Source: Candidatus Brocadiaceae bacterium
GTDB taxonomy: Bacteria; Planctomycetota; Brocadiia; Brocadiales; Brocadiaceae
Direction of reading: 5' to 3'
Assembly (NCBI GenBank): GCA_024653795.1
Contig: JANLHY010000141.1
Coordinates: forward strand, 1 to 13,689
DNA: 13,689 nt
A model generated the notes under the pieces. It was not told the DNA's origin, did no database searches, and worked only from the letters and a program-made list of their open reading frames with translations. Positions 12,317-13,689 of the stretch are shown in pieces. Numbering within the stretch: the stretch's first letter is position 1; each line of letters starts with the position of its first letter. Made by a program: the position numbers and the translations under genes.

Positions 12317-13689
12317 ATGATCAATATCAAACCATACGATTGTTTAACCTCCTCACAGGAAATCAAGCAGTGGTATGAAAAGAATTACTATTTGCTCTCA
12401 CTGGCCGGTTTATGGCTAAAAGGAGGAGAACCCAATACCATGGACACTGCCCTGTTCGCTCAGGCAGAGTTGCGATTCCTGATCTGCAGATTATCGACGT
12501 ATCGCGATGTATCGGCCTCTATCTCGCACTCGTTGGTAGCCCAGATTGCCCAGGAGGTTGAAGGTGTTTTTACAGATTTCGCCTTCCTGCCGCCGCCCAG
12601 GGATGTGGAAGTAATGGTTGCCTCAAAAATTCCCCTCTGGATAGGCACAGCCACGAAAGAACCTCCGTGTGCATTTGACGTGCTGGGTATAAGCAACTCG
12701 GTTGTCCTTGAGTTACTGAACCTGCCAAAACTCCTGCATTTTTCAGGTATTCCACTCTTCAAAAACGAACGCATGATGCGCCAGGAAATTCCCTTAATTG
12801 TGCTCGGTGGAGCCAGCGCGGCAGTCACATCAGTCTTGCATGGGCCGATAAAAGAGCAGGGATTTGGAAATAACTACGGACTTGTGGATGCCGTGCTTAT
12901 TGGTGAAGGAGAATTTTCCATCAAACAATTTCTGGAGATAGTAAAAAAAGGAAAATTATCGGGGTTAAGCAAAGCAGAAATCCTGAATGCCTGTCATGGA
13001 AAGGTAGATGGATTCTATGAACCCGATAAATACGAACACCAATATAAAGTAGTCGTACAAAATCCAGAAACAGCAGGAAAAACAAAAAATTCGTTTTTGG
13101 ATGAGGAATGTTTAATAGAGATCGTGCCAAAAGAGCCATATGCCGCATATCCTGTAAAAAGCGCAGTTGTATACGATCTTGATCAGGTAAGAACCACGGA
13201 ATCAAGTCCTGTATGGTATGAAGAAGAAAGCATGGGTACCGGAAGCGTACAAATCAGTAACGGATGCCCCTGCTTCTGTTCGTTTTGCGCCGAAAGCTGG
13301 GAGAGAAAACCTTATCGGGAACGGTCATTATCAAAACTCCTGGAAGCAATGAGATCGGCAAAGGCGCACCAGGGCCTCGACACCATCAACTTCCTGAGTT
13401 TTAATTTTAATACCCATGCGGAACTATATCCCATGATATTGTCCTTTTATGAGGAAATGGCTAACGTCAGCCTGAAAAGCCAGCGGTTTGATCTATTATC
13501 CGCCGACCGGTTTCTTGCGGAAGTCCAGCAAATAATTGGAAAGACAACGGTAAGCTGTGGGATGGAGGGTATCAGTGAGCGGTTACGACGTTACCTGCAC
13601 AAAAATCTTACGGAAGGACAAATCTACAAGGCATGTGAATTCTTATTTGAAAGGGTGATTAGAGAACTCAAGATATTTTTGATCGGTAC
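12317..13689 (+). CDS. Radical SAM protein with B12-binding-like N-terminal half (partial)
   Basis: The frame begins at ATG 12317, the first start after an in-frame TAA (12305-12307), and stays open to the window end: 457 codons, incomplete. The first half has P-L-I-V-L-G-G-A-S-A-A and D-A-V-L-I-G-E-G-E, the pattern of a cobalamin-binding-type domain in B12-dependent radical SAM enzymes. The second half has C-P-C-F-C-S-F-C, the C-x3-C-x2-C cluster motif (C317, C321, C324) that binds the SAM-cleaving 4Fe-4S centre, followed by S-W-E-R-K-P-Y-R-E-R-S and M-E-G-I-S-E-R-L-R-R. No histidine of a D-x-H-x-x-G cobalamin loop is visible, so real B12 use is uncertain. The substrate cannot be told. It belongs to the flank beyond the island. 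Confidence 0.85.
   Translation, partial: MINIKPYDCLTSSQEIKQWYEKNYYLLSLAGLWLKGGEPNTMDTALFAQAELRFLICRLSTYRDVSASISHSLVAQIAQEVEGVFTDFAFLPPPRDVEVMVASKIPLWIGTATKEPPCAFDVLGISNSVVLELLNLPKLLHFSGIPLFKNERMMRQEIPLIVLGGASAAVTSVLHGPIKEQGFGNNYGLVDAVLIGEGEFSIKQFLEIVKKGKLSGLSKAEILNACHGKVDGFYEPDKYEHQYKVVVQNPETAGKTKNSFLDEECLIEIVPKEPYAAYPVKSAVVYDLDQVRTTESSPVWYEEESMGTGSVQISNGCPCFCSFCAESWERKPYRERSLSKLLEAMRSAKAHQGLDTINFLSFNFNTHAELYPMILSFYEEMANVSLKSQRFDLLSADRFLAEVQQIIGKTTVSCGMEGISERLRRYLHKNLTEGQIYKACEFLFERVIRELKIFLIG

Noticed and set aside
12460..12828. A 122-codon minus-strand frame
   Set aside because: It is antisense to the radical-SAM gene, whose + strand frame is open for 457 codons and carries recognisable motifs.

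Overview
The window is 13.7 kb of moderately AT-rich bacterial DNA. It has long spacers full of palindromic repeats, several non-ATG starts and many broken genes. No marker gene fixes the taxon. The combination of a secreted TPR protein, an interrupted tdh/kbl pair, a radical-SAM/B12-type protein and recurrent spacer repeats would suit an anammox-type planctomycete (Brocadiales) or another environmental anaerobe, but this is a weak guess. No rRNA, tRNA or CRISPR array was seen.

Bases 1-4285 are a chromosomal backbone on the + strand: the 3' end of an unidentified gene, a secreted TPR protein, a glycosyltransferase remnant with its middle deleted, a YggS-type PLP protein, a block of four palindromic repeats, and L-threonine 3-dehydrogenase (tdh, TTG start). 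The usual partner of tdh is kbl (2-amino-3-ketobutyrate CoA ligase). Here it lies 7.2 kb downstream, cut after about 150 codons and joined to foreign sequence.

Bases about 4290-11490, between tdh and kbl, are an accessory island. In order it holds: a broken small ORF; a VapBC-like pair with a PIN toxin; the first part of a vsr (mismatch endonuclease) gene; a NUDIX gene coupled by ATGA to a PLD-helicase-DUF3427 gene split by one frameshift; a degraded fragment that may be a PD-(D/E)XK (DUF4420-type) C-terminus; a second copy of the first 14 codons of kbl; the C-terminal end of a DNA methyltransferase or type IIG enzyme; an intact DUF433/DUF5615 toxin-antitoxin pair; a second copy of the methyltransferase end fused to the second endonuclease tail; and a DUF3800 gene. 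The island reads as the debris of one or more restriction/defence clusters, kept together with two PIN-type toxin-antitoxin modules, inserted into the threonine-degradation locus and rearranged by recombination at short repeats.

Bases 12317-13689 are the first 457 codons of a radical-SAM protein with a B12-binding-like N-terminal half. It runs off the window.

The best leads are the 54-bp kbl 5' duplication, which marks a rearrangement junction; the NUDIX/PLD-helicase operon as a candidate defence cassette; and the chimeric methyltransferase/endonuclease remnant.
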